Source of the DNA: Osedax fenrisi
Lineage: Eukaryota; Annelida; Polychaeta; Sabellida; Siboglinidae
NCBI GenBank assembly: GCA_964019155.1
Contig: OZ025245.1
Coordinates: 32,989,707-33,053,706, forward strand
Direction: 5' to 3'
Length of the DNA: 64,000 bases
The translations under genes and the position numbers were made by a program. Below the pieces are notes generated by a model. It made no database searches. It was not told where the DNA came from and was given only the letters and a program-made list of their open reading frames with translations. Positions 34,927 to 46,712 of the stretch are shown here, one piece after another. Within the stretch, counting starts at the first letter, position 1. Each line of letters begins with the position of its first letter.

Positions 34927-35250
34927 CTGCAAATAATTCTTCAGTTTCCTGCATATTAATATTTATACAATATTATATTCTATAGCATATAGTTATCATA
35001 ATTGTATAATATATATATATATGTAATAAAGTGAATTTTCTAATACAATCTATTAATCAAAGCAAAGACCTGTTGAACATAATAATAATATAACATAATA
35101 ATAATTATAATAATAATAATAATAATAATAATAGTACATACCTGATGATATGCATAAAGAAGAATGAGGCAATCTCACCTAGTGGAATTTATTCTATAGA
35201 AAAATAACGAAATATACTTGACGGACGATAAAAACATTTACATGTATGGC

Positions 35251-35285
35251 CCATCGATATAAAGAAAGTTTCTTTATATCGATGG
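35251..35285. repeat. 35-bp perfect palindrome, copy 1
   Basis: CCATCGATATAAAGAAA, one central G, then the exact inverse complement. It is matched by a second such palindrome at 35381-35415. Both lie inside the CACTA-like element. Confidence 0.95.
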
Positions 35286-35380
35286 TATGGCCATGCATGG
35301 CTATGGCTATACAATTAACACAGAGCGTGACACCGAAATCTAGTAAAGTGTATATGTAAGTGAAATCTAGTAAGTGTAGA

Positions 35381-35415
35381 TCATCGATATAAAGAAACTT
35401 TCTTTATATCGATGA
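35381..35415. repeat. 35-bp perfect palindrome, copy 2
   Basis: TCATCGATATAAAGAAA, one central C, then the exact inverse complement. Differs from copy 1 in the outermost and central bases only, and the outermost change is compensated on the other arm. Confidence 0.95.
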
Positions 35416-35630
35416 TGTAGATATATCGATTTCTGTTACGTAATGCTAAATACATTTAAGTATATTACATTAATCGATATAACTACAACTTTGACTTTAT
35501 AATATATATATATATAATTATATAATTATATTCTAACAATTTAATTATATATTATCAATAATATATAAATATATTATAAAATTATATATTATATAAACTT
35601 TTATATTATTATATATAATATGATATAATT

Positions 35631-35669
<39 letters not shown>

Positions 35670-35776
35670 AGTATAAATACCTTATGTATATTGTAATGTG
35701 TTGAAAAATAGATGCTTCTCATGTTGATTGTAGAGTGGAAATATAATATGTTAATAAATAAAATGGAATTATGTAG

Positions 35777-35807
<31 letters not shown>

Positions 35808-36464
35808 CTCGAATAATTATAAGTATGTGTATATAAATATAGGAAATATGTATATGTATACATATTTCCATATGGGGAATCTATATAGTTTCTGAAAACC
35901 AGTTTAATTGCAATTAGAAGCAATAAATGCTATGTCTATAATAATATAACACAACAATAAGTAAACTGTTATATTAATTTTAAAATGTTATGGTATAACT
36001 GGTTTTTCCATATTGTATACCATATAATTCATAAAGTTATACCATTATATTTAATAGATAATGGTATAACTAAAAATTACGAATGTTATACCATATCATT
36101 CGTAATCGTATACCATTTAAATTAAGCTATATGGTATAACTAAAAAAATCAAATGTTATACCATATAATATGTGATCTTATACCATTTAACGTAATTGTA
36201 TGGTATAACTCGTATTTCCATATGTTATACCATATAATTAATAATGTTATACCCTTATTTTTAACAGTGTATATAATATTACTTCGATTATATAATTGAT
36301 ATACATTGTTGTATTTTATTTAGACAATTTTATTAAAACATTTGAGAAATAATAATACTCAATTAGGAAAATTTCTTTACAAATACCATATAACTAATTG
36401 TGATATATTAGCTGTAATATTTTATATAATTATAAATATATACACACTAACGAATTAAAATTTC

Positions 36465-36625
36465 ATAGATGGCAAAATCTTTTATCCTTATATTTCCTCT
36501 CTGACCCGACTTGCTACATAGTTTCCAAACTGATTGGTCGGCCAGCATGTAGGCCATCCTCTTCATCGTCATAATGAGCGTGGATGACCTACCGTGTTGT
36601 ATAAGTGACTTGTACTGATGTACAT
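36465..36625 (-). pseudogene. DUF4806-like domain exon (isolated)
   Basis: The minus strand reads HGRSSTLIMTMKRMAYMLAD, QSVWKLCSKSGQRGN, IRIKDFAIYEIL. The pattern (two hydrophobic helices, then a tryptophan/Gly-rich turn and KD) resembles the C-terminal part of DUF4806, a domain of unknown function common in arthropod proteins. Neighbouring exons were not found, so it is a fragment. Confidence 0.4.
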
Positions 36626-36820
36626 TTTATAGTATTAAAATATTATTATAAATAATATTTGTATAATACATTAGTGTAATAAAATGATATTATAACTAGT
36701 CGCTATTCCAAATGAGTTCAATGATCACTTTTTTGAAACTGATATAATTATTAATTATATAGCAAGACAATAATATTATATATGCGTTACAAGTAGTTTA
36801 ATAGGTTACCAATGACTGTA

Positions 36821-36924
36821 GCCGGCGAATTCACAAGGGGTTGCAAAAATACTATGAATGCTAATTCGATTATATTATATAGTAGATAGTTTCCTATAGT
36901 CCCACCCCTTGTGATTTCGCCGGC
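36821..36924. mobile_element. 104-bp TA-flanked MITE, GCCGGCGAA(T/A)TCACAAGG ends
   Basis: GCCGGCGAATTCACAAGGGG at the left and its inverse counterpart (CCCCTTGTGATTTCGCCGGC) at the right form arms of 21 bases with one mismatch. TA flanks both ends (36819-36820 and 36925-36926). Very short and non-coding. Confidence 0.85.
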
Positions 36925-37084
36925 TAGAGTGCATATCCCCCGTTTAATAGAATTAAATTTAATAAAATTACTAAAAAAAAACTGAAATGTATTTGGATAA
37001 AAAATATATGTTATCATTTAAATATAAATATAAATATAAATACAACTATATATATATATACTAACTATTTTATTTTTATATTCA

Positions 37085-37270
37085 GTATCCATGATTTCGT
37101 ATTGTTTAGAAAACTCATCCACGCTATGTACCAGCAGTATATCATATTGTAAGGCCTATTGTCGCTGCACTGTCCCCAATCAGTGAGAATAATTTTTCAA
37201 AGTGCAGATCAAAATGCTTCGCTAAATATGTATATTATGTTAAGGAAAGGGGTGTATGGATGGGTGGCAA
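37085..37270 (+). other. coding-like patch, unidentified
   Basis: One plus-strand frame reads YVPAVYHIVRPIVAALSPIS, then KCFAKYVYYVKERGVWMGG before stopping. Composition is more balanced than the flanks. No family recognised and no clear splice borders. The stretch to 37.8 kb is otherwise AT-rich. Confidence 0.2.
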
Positions 37271-37831
37271 GGAAATACTGTATATTAATATTTAAATAAA
37301 TAACTGTTAAAATTAGTTTTGAAAATATTAAGTATACATAAGTAATTATTTAATTATAAATATACATATTTTAATTAATCGTAATTGAGTTAAATTAATT
37401 ATTTTGAATATTTATTATAATTATATAATAATATGTAATACACACATACTATTAATTAATTATATATTATATATGCAACATTTTACCATTTATTATATGC
37501 TATTTATTACAATAATATTGCACTTTTTATATAATCGATAATTTTATTTAATATATTTAATTTTTATTAAATTGTTCTTAACATATGTGTTTTAATTGTC
37601 ATTAAACACAGTTTTAATATACAATATTTTCATATATATTATCATTGTAATTATATTGGCATCAACATCGACCAAAACCCCTTTATGCTATCGATCAAAA
37701 CCCCCTCATCGCATATGGTATTATCGGGGAGGGGAGTGTGCACTCGCTATCTTTCAATGCTGCAGTGAAAATGTCACGTGACATTTGAGCTCAGTGGGTA
37801 AATATCGTATATGCAGATATATTTACATGGA

Positions 37832-38220
37832 GATTTCAAATATAATTTTATATAAAGTAATATGTAGTGTATATAATGTTATATTTCTTAAATAAATTGT
37901 ATTTTATATATTCACTAATATATAACTAATGTGATTAAATATATATTGATATAATATAGTTTAAAAATCACAGGTTTAATAACATTTTATGAAATTTTCG
38001 TAACAAATTATTTTAAATTATAAATGATTTCAAATATAATTTTATATAAAGTAATATTTAATGTATATAATGTGATATTTCTTAAATAAATAGTATTTTA
38101 TATATTCACTAATATATAACTAATGTGATTGAATATATATTGATATAATATAGTTTAAAAATCACAGGTTTAATAACATTTTATGAAATTTTCGTAACAA
38201 CTTATTTTAAATTACAAATA
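37832..38220. repeat. 194-bp direct tandem duplication
   Basis: The block beginning GATTTCAAATATAATTTTAT at 37832 starts again at 38026 and runs to about 38220 with few differences. No coding content. 38.2-38.9 kb is AT-rich, apart from the GGCGCC-containing single end near 38400. Confidence 0.9.
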
Positions 38221-38894
38221 TAATTATAATTAACACTCGAAAATGTATGTTATTAAATCAATGTTTTAGATATAAAATAGTATATTTATTTATAAAATAC
38301 ATTTGTTGATATACATATTAATTTTCATACATACATACAAATACACCGAGACGAGCATCTCCACTCTGAAAACATTATCGCATAAATCATTAGTCATATA
38401 TTTGGCGCCTTTACAGGCGCGCATAATACGTATGGCATACGTTTCATGATTATCATTTAATAAAAATAATGATAAATAACATACATTTATACATATATCA
38501 TACATTTAATTATATCTCTCCACTGTTATCATTAGTACATTGTTTATATAAATATAATTAATAACTATACACATTTAAAGTTTATAAATTGTGTAAATAA
38601 TAAACACAATTTATACAATATTATAAAAGATTTAAAGATACCCATAATTAAAAAATTATGATATATAATTGTTATTTAAATAAATTAGTATCCTTTTAAT
38701 ACCATCCATAATACATATTATATTATATTATTTATATTCAATTATATTATTTATGATTACAGTATATTAATAATACATATAGGATCCTATCAAAGAACAA
38801 AATAAGTAGAAATATAAAATAAGTTAATAGAAATAAGTTTATTAATTTAGATTAATTATAAATAATATTTAATTTGCGTATAGAATTAGTAGTT

Positions 38895-41374
38895 TTATGT
38901 ATTGCTTATTGTTTTACAATAATGATGTATACGTATCGTACTATATAATAAACTTATTTTTTTTTCTAATTGACAATCGCAGTTAATATTTGTATAATAT
39001 ATATGTTTTTTTAATTCAAATATACACTTATCGGTAAAAGATTTTCTAATATCTTTTAAATATTTGAGCGTTTCAATATTTTCTGAAAATATTTTTTCCA
39101 AAATCTCAATATGAGCAGCAAATTCTTGACTGGGCCTTTTAATATTATCTGAAGTAAGAACATTATTTATAATCATGCATAAAATATATATGTAAATATT
39201 AAGTAATAGGTACACTCCCCAGTAGCACTTACGAAATAAATACGCGTATGTTTATATATACCTGTTATGGACTTATTTTCAATAAATATACGTTTACTCG
39301 TTGAAGTAAAATCATGAGTCTCCTCTTCCGAAATAAAATTAACGCAGTTTACACATAATTTATTTTGAATTTTTAAAATTATATATCCAGCTATGTAATT
39401 TATAATATTAAGAGATTCGACATTTAAGTCAGGAATCTGATAATAAATATCGGTTAATTTGTATTTTCCAGTTTCTATATTATCAAAGTTTATCTGCGAT
39501 TTGGAATTTATAATTATTGAAATATAATATATTAAATATATACATTATTTATATAAACCCTATCGTTTGAAGTCAGATTAAATAAATAATTATCTTTATC
39601 ATTTTCACAATTTGATTTTTCGTAGTGTATTAGTATTTTATCTACAGTAATATTTCTTATAGCGATGCGTAATTGAAAAACATCAGGATTTATACATCCA
39701 CCACATTTTCCTCTTATTTGTGAGAACAAATTTTCCAGACAATCCTATAAATATAATTTAATTTGTATATTATAATATATATAAAATATTAAACATATAA
39801 ACCTGAGTTAATCTACCTGTACTTAACTTTTCAAATTCATATTTTTCATTGAGTTCTTTCCAAATATATATGATCGATATGCAGTTCATTTTCCAACCTA
39901 GATGTAATAATATACATACATATATATATATTATATATATAGCTACTATTCATATATAATATATTAAATAATTTAAATAAATAAATTTAAAAGATGTGAT
40001 AAGTAACCTGACAGACATTCAACCATTCATTATAAAATTCAATTTTATTAATTTCATTAGATGATGATATCTGTATCTAATACATTTAAAACAATTTATA
40101 TTTGAAATTCAATATTTGATTTGATTATGTACTAAACCTGATATTCACCATGTTTTTTTTTATTAGAACTATTCAATAAATCAAATAATTTATTGAAGTT
40201 TTCAATAAACTCCGCAACTAATAATGCAGAAACTGGCAATTTATCTAGTTGACAATACGTCTTTATTGCCGATGATACAGAATTACTAATAATCTGTATG
40301 TATATAGATATATAAGTTATATATATATTTATATATTATATAGTAATACTAACATTTGCTGCTAAACTTACAGACATCTTAGCAAAACTATTCAGATGTA
40401 CATGCCGCAGAGATATCTTGGGTAACATCCGTAATTGATTTTGCGAATCAATTTTGTGTAATTCTTGTATTGTGTTCCATGATAATATTTTGTCTTTATA
40501 TATAATATTACTCTGATCTTTACTACAAATATATAACATTACATATTATTAGTATTTATTTATTACTAACCAATTATTATATAGATTATTTCTAATTGAT
40601 TTCAGCAAATGTGATGTATCATACAGTGCATAAACATTTGATTAGCATCTATTAGATGTGTATGTAAAGTATGGTTTACTTATGGATATTCCCATTTCTT
40701 TATAAACAGATCTGTAAAATTAATATATATATATTTGTTATATTATTTAATAAAAATTAATATATTTCAATTAATATTAATAAAATACCTGTTTGTAGAA
40801 CCTTGATCACAAATAATAACTTTAACGATATAGCCAACATTATCTAACTTTTCAACGGCTTGTAAGATGAGACATTTTAAAATATCTTTTTTAACAGAAT
40901 TCTTTGTTAAAAAATATCCTATTACTTGTTTCCATGAAGTATTAATTCCTCTTGCCATAATAGCAAGACACTTGTCAGCAATATTTTCAGTCCGTCCTAA
41001 ATCTCCATAGTCTACAAATCCTTCGATATAATCGTACTGCGGGTTATATATAATTCGCTTCTGTATCGCCATTTCATCAAAACTTAAAGAACATATTTTA
41101 TCTTTCAAACAAAAATGTTGCCCATCTATCTTCATCATATTAAGTATATTTTGAAAAAATCCAGGTCTAATATTAATATTTACCATCGAACGAGTTAATG
41201 TAGATATTGAAGGTAAATTACAAAATGTTTCAAGTAGTTGATAACATTTTCTACTGGTATGTAATATTGATAGACATAGCGACTTAAAAGGTATATCCCA
41301 GCGTCTTCCTCTTGTATCTGATGCACCTTTATTTGCATTTATTAATTGATAACGCATAAACAATAGAGCATCAC
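38895..41374 (-). pseudogene. P-element/THAP9-type transposase, nine exons
   Basis: Nine minus-strand exons with short introns: 41374-40789 (RWDIPFKSLCLSILHTS, SFDEMAIQKR, GFVDYGDLGR, ARGINTSWKQVIGYFL, VIICDQGSTN), 40711-40571 (ALYDTSHLLKSIRNNLYNN), 40522-40354 (ILSWNTIQELHKID, SFAKMSVSLAANV), 40293-40138 (VSSAIKTY, LVAEFIENFNKLFDLLNSSN), 40076-40008, 39897-39803 (LSTGRLTQ), 39744-39559 (DCLENLFSQIRGKCGG), 39493-39262 (INYIAGYIILKIQNKLCVNC) and 39148-38895 with a TAA stop. These are landmarks of the P-element RNase-H-like transposase, a DNA cut-and-paste enzyme. The N-terminal THAP zinc finger is missing upstream, where a hAT-like end lies. A TAA or shift at 40642-40644 and a phase clash before exon 6 suggest a recently broken gene. 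Confidence 0.85.
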
Positions 41375-41381
41375 CTATAAT

Positions 41382-41515
41382 CAGGGTTCCATTATTTTCG
41401 GTAAAAACCTGTTTTTACCGGGCAAAACCGGTAATAACCGGTAAAAACCTATCTCTACCATGTTATTTTACGGTAAAAACCGGTAATAACCGGTAATTAC
41501 CGGTAAAAACCTAGT
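41382..41515 (+). mobile_element. hAT-like terminus with CCGGTAATAACCGGT repeats
   Basis: CAGGGTTCCATTATTTTCGG opens a stretch in which CGGTAAAAACC and CCGGTAATAACCGG recur about six times. CAGGG starts and short subterminal repeats are typical of hAT transposons. The other end was not found. Farther in (41690-41740, minus strand) YKGGRPQNPVGF hints at a degraded zinc-finger/hAT coding piece. The end lies 8 bases from the first P-type exon. Confidence 0.45.
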
Positions 41516-41904
41516 ACTCATAAAATATAATACCTTTAAAAAAAATGTATATTGAAATTTAAAGTAATATTGATTCATTTATATATAAATGTTATGGCTA
41601 ATTAATCTAGCAGATTTATTTGAAAATTTGTCAACATTTGTCTGCTTTATTATGCCATTTATGTACATTTATTATTTTAAATCCAACTGGATTTTGAGGT
41701 CTGCCACCCTTATATTGTAAAATTAACAAGTTATAGTAATTGGATATATTTTATAAATGAAATAAAATATACCACATCTTATTGTGTACGTACATTCCAT
41801 GTTCCTATAGTAATGATTGATTTAGGTAGTTTTAGGTTATCATTAGTAGTTAACAAAATAGTTCTATATTATATAAACCCTTTCATTATGAATTGGTACA
41901 TACC

Positions 41905-42741
41905 ATTAATTCTTCTTTAGTAGTTAGTTTAATGAAACTAATACTTGATCGATTATTACTGTTGGTCTTTTCCGTCAGCATTCTCTCCAGTCCATCCATC
42001 CTCTGGTTCAGTATCTCAATTTGAGTATTACAATGCTGCCCTATTATATTAAATATATATATATATATATATATAAGCGAAATCTGTATACGAGTGTTTA
42101 ATGTGTAAGAGCCTATAGGCTCTCCGAAAACTATTGGACTGATAATATCAAAATATATTTATAGGATATACTTATATTTATAGGATATACCTATATATAC
42201 GTACCTATACCTATATACACAAATGAACATGTTAATACTTGAATTAGTAAACATAAATATATATTACACACTTTTTAATAACTAAATTATATCACATATT
42301 TCGAAAATAAATTTCTTACATAATATCATATTATATATTTAGATACGCATCATTATCAGTTTCTATGGCATCTTGTTAATCCATTGATGATGGAACCATC
42401 ATCATTGTTTTTAATTTTTTTTCTGCTTTTTTATATGTACCTATAATTGATTATTTAAATTAAATTATAATTGAACAGGTGTAAATATTAATTAAATACT
42501 CTCTTTAATTAGTTATAATTTACATAGATAATTAATAAAATATATTCCTACACAATGACCATTATATTATACGTGCTTAGCGAAAATAGCCTTAAAATAG
42601 GGTACCGAAAAGAACTGTATATATACGGTTCTTTATAAACCTATATATTTGTATACATAATCTATAAGTTATAAATGTAACGTAAGGAATATCATATAGA
42701 TCTATACTGTTGTTTTTGAAAATAAATTAAATATGGTATAT

Positions 42742-42781
<40 letters not shown>

Positions 42782-43080
42782 TATTATCATAAGTTTATGT
42801 ATAATGTAAATTGGTTTCATAGGTTTCATTTAAATATTCTAGCATCGAAACAGGCATACTAGCAGATGAATTTGTGTGCGATAAAGGTACATTATTTGGG
42901 GCATGAATTGGCATACTATATGCTAATTTTGTTTGAGGTAAATTGAATGGTCTTTGGAGATATTGCGATTATTGTACATTTGATGTAATGGTATGAATTG
43001 GAGTACTGAATGGTGTTGTTTGTGACGATGCTAAGTTCACTGGTAATGGAATAACCATATTTAATTTGAGTTTGAGTTTG
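41905..43080 (-). pseudogene. DUF4806-family gene fragment (Ser/Pro linker and coiled coil)
   Basis: 43075-42835 reads VIPLPVNLASSQTTPFSTPI, a stop (TAA at 42969-42971), LAYSMPIHAPNNVPLSHTNS and MPVSMLEYLNETYET, a Ser/Pro/Thr-rich linker. The exon 42043-41905 reads IEILNQRMDGLERMLTEKTN (coiled coil) and SISFIKLTTKEELM before GTATGT. The phrase F.L.T.EEL is where DUF4806 domains begin. The arrangement is the same as in the better preserved gene at 59915-61122, which supports a common origin. The rest of the domain is missing, with hAT-like and P-type elements following instead. Confidence 0.55.
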
Positions 43081-43329
43081 GTAAATATTTTTTTAGATAT
43101 ATTTGTATTAACAAAATTTCTAAAAAGTTTTTGCAAGAACATCACAAATTATACTAGATAATTTTACTTTTAATAAAATATTGTATAAATATATCCCATT
43201 TTGTAAAATGGTATTTAAATCTGTTATGGTATCAACTATAAAATCTAAGTTTTGTGTTTTTATTTAGATTTAAAATTACTATGATAATTTTATTTAAAAG
43301 TCATGGTTAATTAAGCAAATGCAAAAACC

Positions 43330-44053
43330 TTAAATGGAGGTAATTTGTATACAGAATAAAATTGGCCAAATAGATTGCGAAAAAAGTTTAAATAGAGGCA
43401 AACAATCTAAATTCATAGTTAATTCAATTGTTTCAAATTCTGATAATGTTAATCTTGCATTAGAAGAAATATTTTAAATTAATTGTTTTTAAAAATTTAA
43501 ATATTAATATTCTACACAATATTTAACAATAACTGAAGATGGTATGTTCTTTCCTAATAACGTTATAATTGATAGTGGTAATTATTTGTGATCGTTATGT
43601 AATAGTTTTAAAAGGTCATTGCAAAACGCATGTGTAGGTCTATGTTTTCTAATGATTGATTGTAATTTGATTTAAAAGATTCGTTGGTACACAAATCAGA
43701 AATACAATGATCGTATGAATCACTGTCACAATCATCACTACTGGTATTATTAAAATCATAATTATCGTAATCCAAATCATAGTATGAATCATATTCAGAT
43801 AAATATCCAGAAGAATATGTTGTGCTAAATGTTCACTACAACTACTATGATTATCATAATCATTATGATACTCATAATTTCTATGCGGATCAAGATTATC
43901 AATACTATGATGATTATACAGTATAGAATGCGATATATTATCTGAAAAATTACTACTATTACTATAATTACTATTATCGATATCGAAGATATCATCTACA
44001 AGTAAAGCTCTTCTTTTAATATCTTTGTAATGTTTATTATAAGATTTTGACAT
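43330..44053 (-). pseudogene. decayed transposase-like gene (DGLPLFKS-type)
   Basis: Starts MSKSYNKHYKDIKRRALLVD with a Ser/Asn/Asp-rich stretch (44053-43800). After frame changes it continues with HRPTHAFCNDLLKLL, LPLSITTLLGKN (43620-43560) and FETIELTMNLDCLPLFKLFS, QSIWPILFCIQ (about 43440-43350). The order (Asp/Ser-rich start, a DLLKLL helix and LP...LL, then a niDGLPLFKS..xxWPIL block) is a pattern I know from transposon-derived genes in cnidarians, fish and echinoderms; their superfamily is uncertain to me. Several stops make this copy dead. Confidence 0.5.
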
Positions 44054-44409
44054 ATTAATGAATTTATTTAACTATTATTTAACTAATATTAATAGTACTT
44101 GATCCATTTCCTTGGACTCTCTATGTGATTTTAAAGCAGCTTTTAAAAGAATATTTTATATATTATTATCTAAATTATATTAAATCACATGTGTGAATAT
44201 TATATAGTTGTATATATATATATATATTCCCCTGTTATCTCATAATTAAACACATAAACTAAATTATAAATTGGCTATTATATTTATATAATTTACATAT
44301 AAATGAACATTTTCGTATAATACTTATAAATATACTATAACATCAAATGTTAACACTTATACAATTTTTTTTATAAATATTTATTATTATTGAAAGCTCA
44401 TATATTACA

Positions 44410-44567
44410 AATATACCTGTAGTCACTTTTCCAATTATAATCTTCTTTAATAATCGAATTTCTTCCAAAGTTTCTTCTAATTTGATATTAATAAACGTAT
44501 TATGGAGCATAATTTGTTGGGTTTGCTTATAGATTTCTGAAAATAAATATGATATATATATAATAAA

Positions 44568-44607
<40 letters not shown>

Positions 44608-44880
44608 CAAACCTTGCAATATATTGTGTTTACAAACCTTATTTATTGATAGTTCGCAGTCTGATTCAATAAAATCACTTACAGTCACTTACTATAAATT
44701 ATAGAAATCTTTAAATTGTACATTTCAATAGAATTATTTTTTTATAACCTTGAGACAGTCGAGATTTAGAATATTTGTTGATTCTCTTATTCATCTCATC
44801 ATAGTTATCTTGGTGACTGTCGATTTCTATATTCAAGGTTAAAGTATTTGAATCTGAAATAATAATTTGATAATTTTAGA
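44410..44880 (-). pseudogene. two coiled-coil exons of a DUF4806-type gene
   Basis: 44874-44758 reads DSNTLTLNIEIDSHQDNYDE, MNKRINKYSKSRLSQ and ends at a GTTATA donor. 44538-44411 reads EIYKQTQQIMLHNTFINIKL, EETLEEIRLLKKIIIGKVTT and ends at GTATAT. Both start right after a TTTTCAG/TTTCAG acceptor. They resemble the helical exons before DUF4806 in the neighbouring copies. No complete gene can be assembled. Confidence 0.4.
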
Positions 44881-45109
44881 CTGTGATGTTATCGATGCGT
44901 AAACTGTGAAAATCAGCATTATTATAACATCACATTATATAATAATACCGATTTTAAATGAAGGTTCATGTGACAATTCATGGTTCATTTAAAGTGCATG
45001 TAATGTTAAGTATATTTTACCTTTTAAAAAAGGCAAAGTTTACAGATGCTTTTTTTAAATTAATATTATAAAAAATATATCCTATCTCTAGCTTATTTAT
45101 ATATATATA

Positions 45110-46283
45110 TAGCTGTTCGCCACATATTCCTTTATGTATTACTGCACTGCTTGCCTTTTCATATAAACTTTGTATTAAATTAATTAACTTTGTATCGATA
45201 TTATATTTCTTCATTGAGGACCATAGTGCATTTTGCCACACTCTATCAAATGCTTTTCGGAAATCAATAAATATATGATATAGCTTTTTTTGTTGTAGGT
45301 TATGTTTCTCGCATAGTATTCTTAGGTTGAATATTTGTTCTATCGTAGATCTATCTTTCATGAATCCAGCCTGTTCTTCCGCAATAATACGGTCCGCTTG
45401 TGGTTGTAAACGATTCTTAATGATTTTCAACATCACTTTGCTTGCGTGGCTTATCAAACTTATCGTTCTGTAGTTAGAACAATGTTGAAGATTACCTTTT
45501 TTCGGTAGAGTTATAATTAACGATTTTGTCCATATTTCTGGCCAGATACCAGTTTCCCATATATTGGAACATATCTTGTGGAGTATGTCTGTCATTCCTT
45601 CACCTGCATATGTTATTAGTTATGCTGGTATATTGTCTACACCAGCAGCTTTTCCATGTTTTAGTGAATATATAGCATTAACTACTTCATCTCTTAAAAT
45701 ACTATCATCTCTCTCTTCTTCGTGTTGTTCATCTATCGTTTGCAAAACATTTTTGTCTCCTCTGGATTCATAATTATATAATTCTTGGCAGTATTCAGTC
45801 CATCTTTTAATAATATGTGTATCTTCACTCAAAACTTTACCATCTTTGTTTGATATTGTGTTGATCGTTTCTGATTTCTTCTTTGTCAGAGCTTTTATAA
45901 TTGAATATGCTTTTTTAGATTTGTTACTTGCAAATGAATTGTCTATATCTTTACATTCGTTATTTAACCAATTTTCTTTGGCTTGTTTCATGTTCTTTCT
46001 TATCCTCTTATTCAGTGAATTATATTCTTGTAAGTGATTACTTTTTTGAGATTTCAATGATCTACGTTTATCACAAAGTACCAGAATATCTTCTGTTATC
46101 CATGGTTTTGTCTTTTTCCTTTTAAATCCAATTACTTTTGTTGCAGTTTCACTTATTATTCTGTTAAGAATATCAGTTGTTTCATCGGAATTGATTGTGT
46201 TGTGCATTACCATGTTTTTAATTTCATTTTCTATAGTGTCTCTGTATTGAGCAAGAATTGAAGAATTATTACTTAGTTGTTTA
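45110..46283 (-). mobile_element. RTE-like LINE fragment truncated at both ends
   Basis: Begins at about 46283 with SILAQYRDTIENEI and continues MKQAKENWLNNECKDIDNSF, LKHGKAAGVDNIPA. One nonsense codon (TAA at 45618-45620) follows, then LIITLPKKGNLQHCSNYRT, EEQAGFMKDRSTIEQIFNL and IFIDFRKAFDRVWQNALW. It stops at about 45115, before the catalytic YxDD motif, and runs into unrelated sequence. It is close in type to the element at 23270-25484. Loss of the 3' half is unusual for a LINE and implies a later deletion or rearrangement. It interrupts the gene fragment at 46290-46700. Confidence 0.85.
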
Positions 46284-46289
46284 ATGGAT

Positions 46290-46700
46290 TAGTACATGTA
46301 AATTCATTGTAATATAATTGAACCTGCAAGGCAGTATACTTTTTCGAAAATAAAATAGTTACCATCTTTAAAATTTGATATAATTTTATTATTACTCTGT
46401 AATCTATATATTTCATTTAAAACATCATCATGACTAATAAAAGATTGTAAATAATTTAGTATTGGTACATAGTGATATACATGTTGTTTACCTAATTCAT
46501 TTATTTCTAGAATTATTTGCAAAGGTTTAATATAATTGAAATTATCATTTACATATTTATCAAATGAATAGCATTAATTGAATTAATAGGATCAATTTTT
46601 GTAAATTGTTGAGTATTAAAAATCTCATGCATTGTTTCAGCAGATTCTTGAGGTAAGGATGAAATCAGTTTATTTCATAACTCTTCATTATTATTTTTAA
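46290..46700 (-). pseudogene. gene fragment with YYNEF..NPL motif, interrupted by the LINE
   Basis: Minus strand, from about 46690: ISSLPQESAETMHEIFNTQQ, then after a shift IKPLQIILEINELGKQHVYH, YVPILNYLQSFISHDDVLNE, IISNFKDGN and, after a further one-base shift, VQLYYNEFTCTNPLN. The motifs FxDG and LYYxEFxxxNPLG are known to me from a widespread animal gene family of unknown function linked to mobile elements. The continuation is cut off exactly where the LINE begins (46283). This copy is dead. Confidence 0.55.
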
Positions 46701-46712
46701 GTAATACACCTA

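Larger units (their letters stand above)
33275..36269. mobile_element. CACTA/EnSpm-like element with subterminal repeat arrays
   Basis: Left end CACTGTTAGAAATAAATGGT, right end in inverse CACTGTTAAAAATAAGGGTA; both continue ATAACATT. Both ends are flanked by TA (33273-33274 and 36270-36271). Just inside each end are dense arrays of the word TGGTATAAC/GTTATACCA: about 20 copies at 33290-33775 and about 12 in both orientations at 35985-36250. Terminal CACTG together with subterminal repeats is the known architecture of CACTA/EnSpm transposons, whose transposase binds such repeats. No transposase is seen in the 2995 bases, so the element is probably non-autonomous. Confidence 0.7.

Noticed and set aside
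35609..35923. 104-codon minus-strand frame
   Set aside because: Dominated by Tyr-Ile runs from TA repeats within the CACTA-like element.
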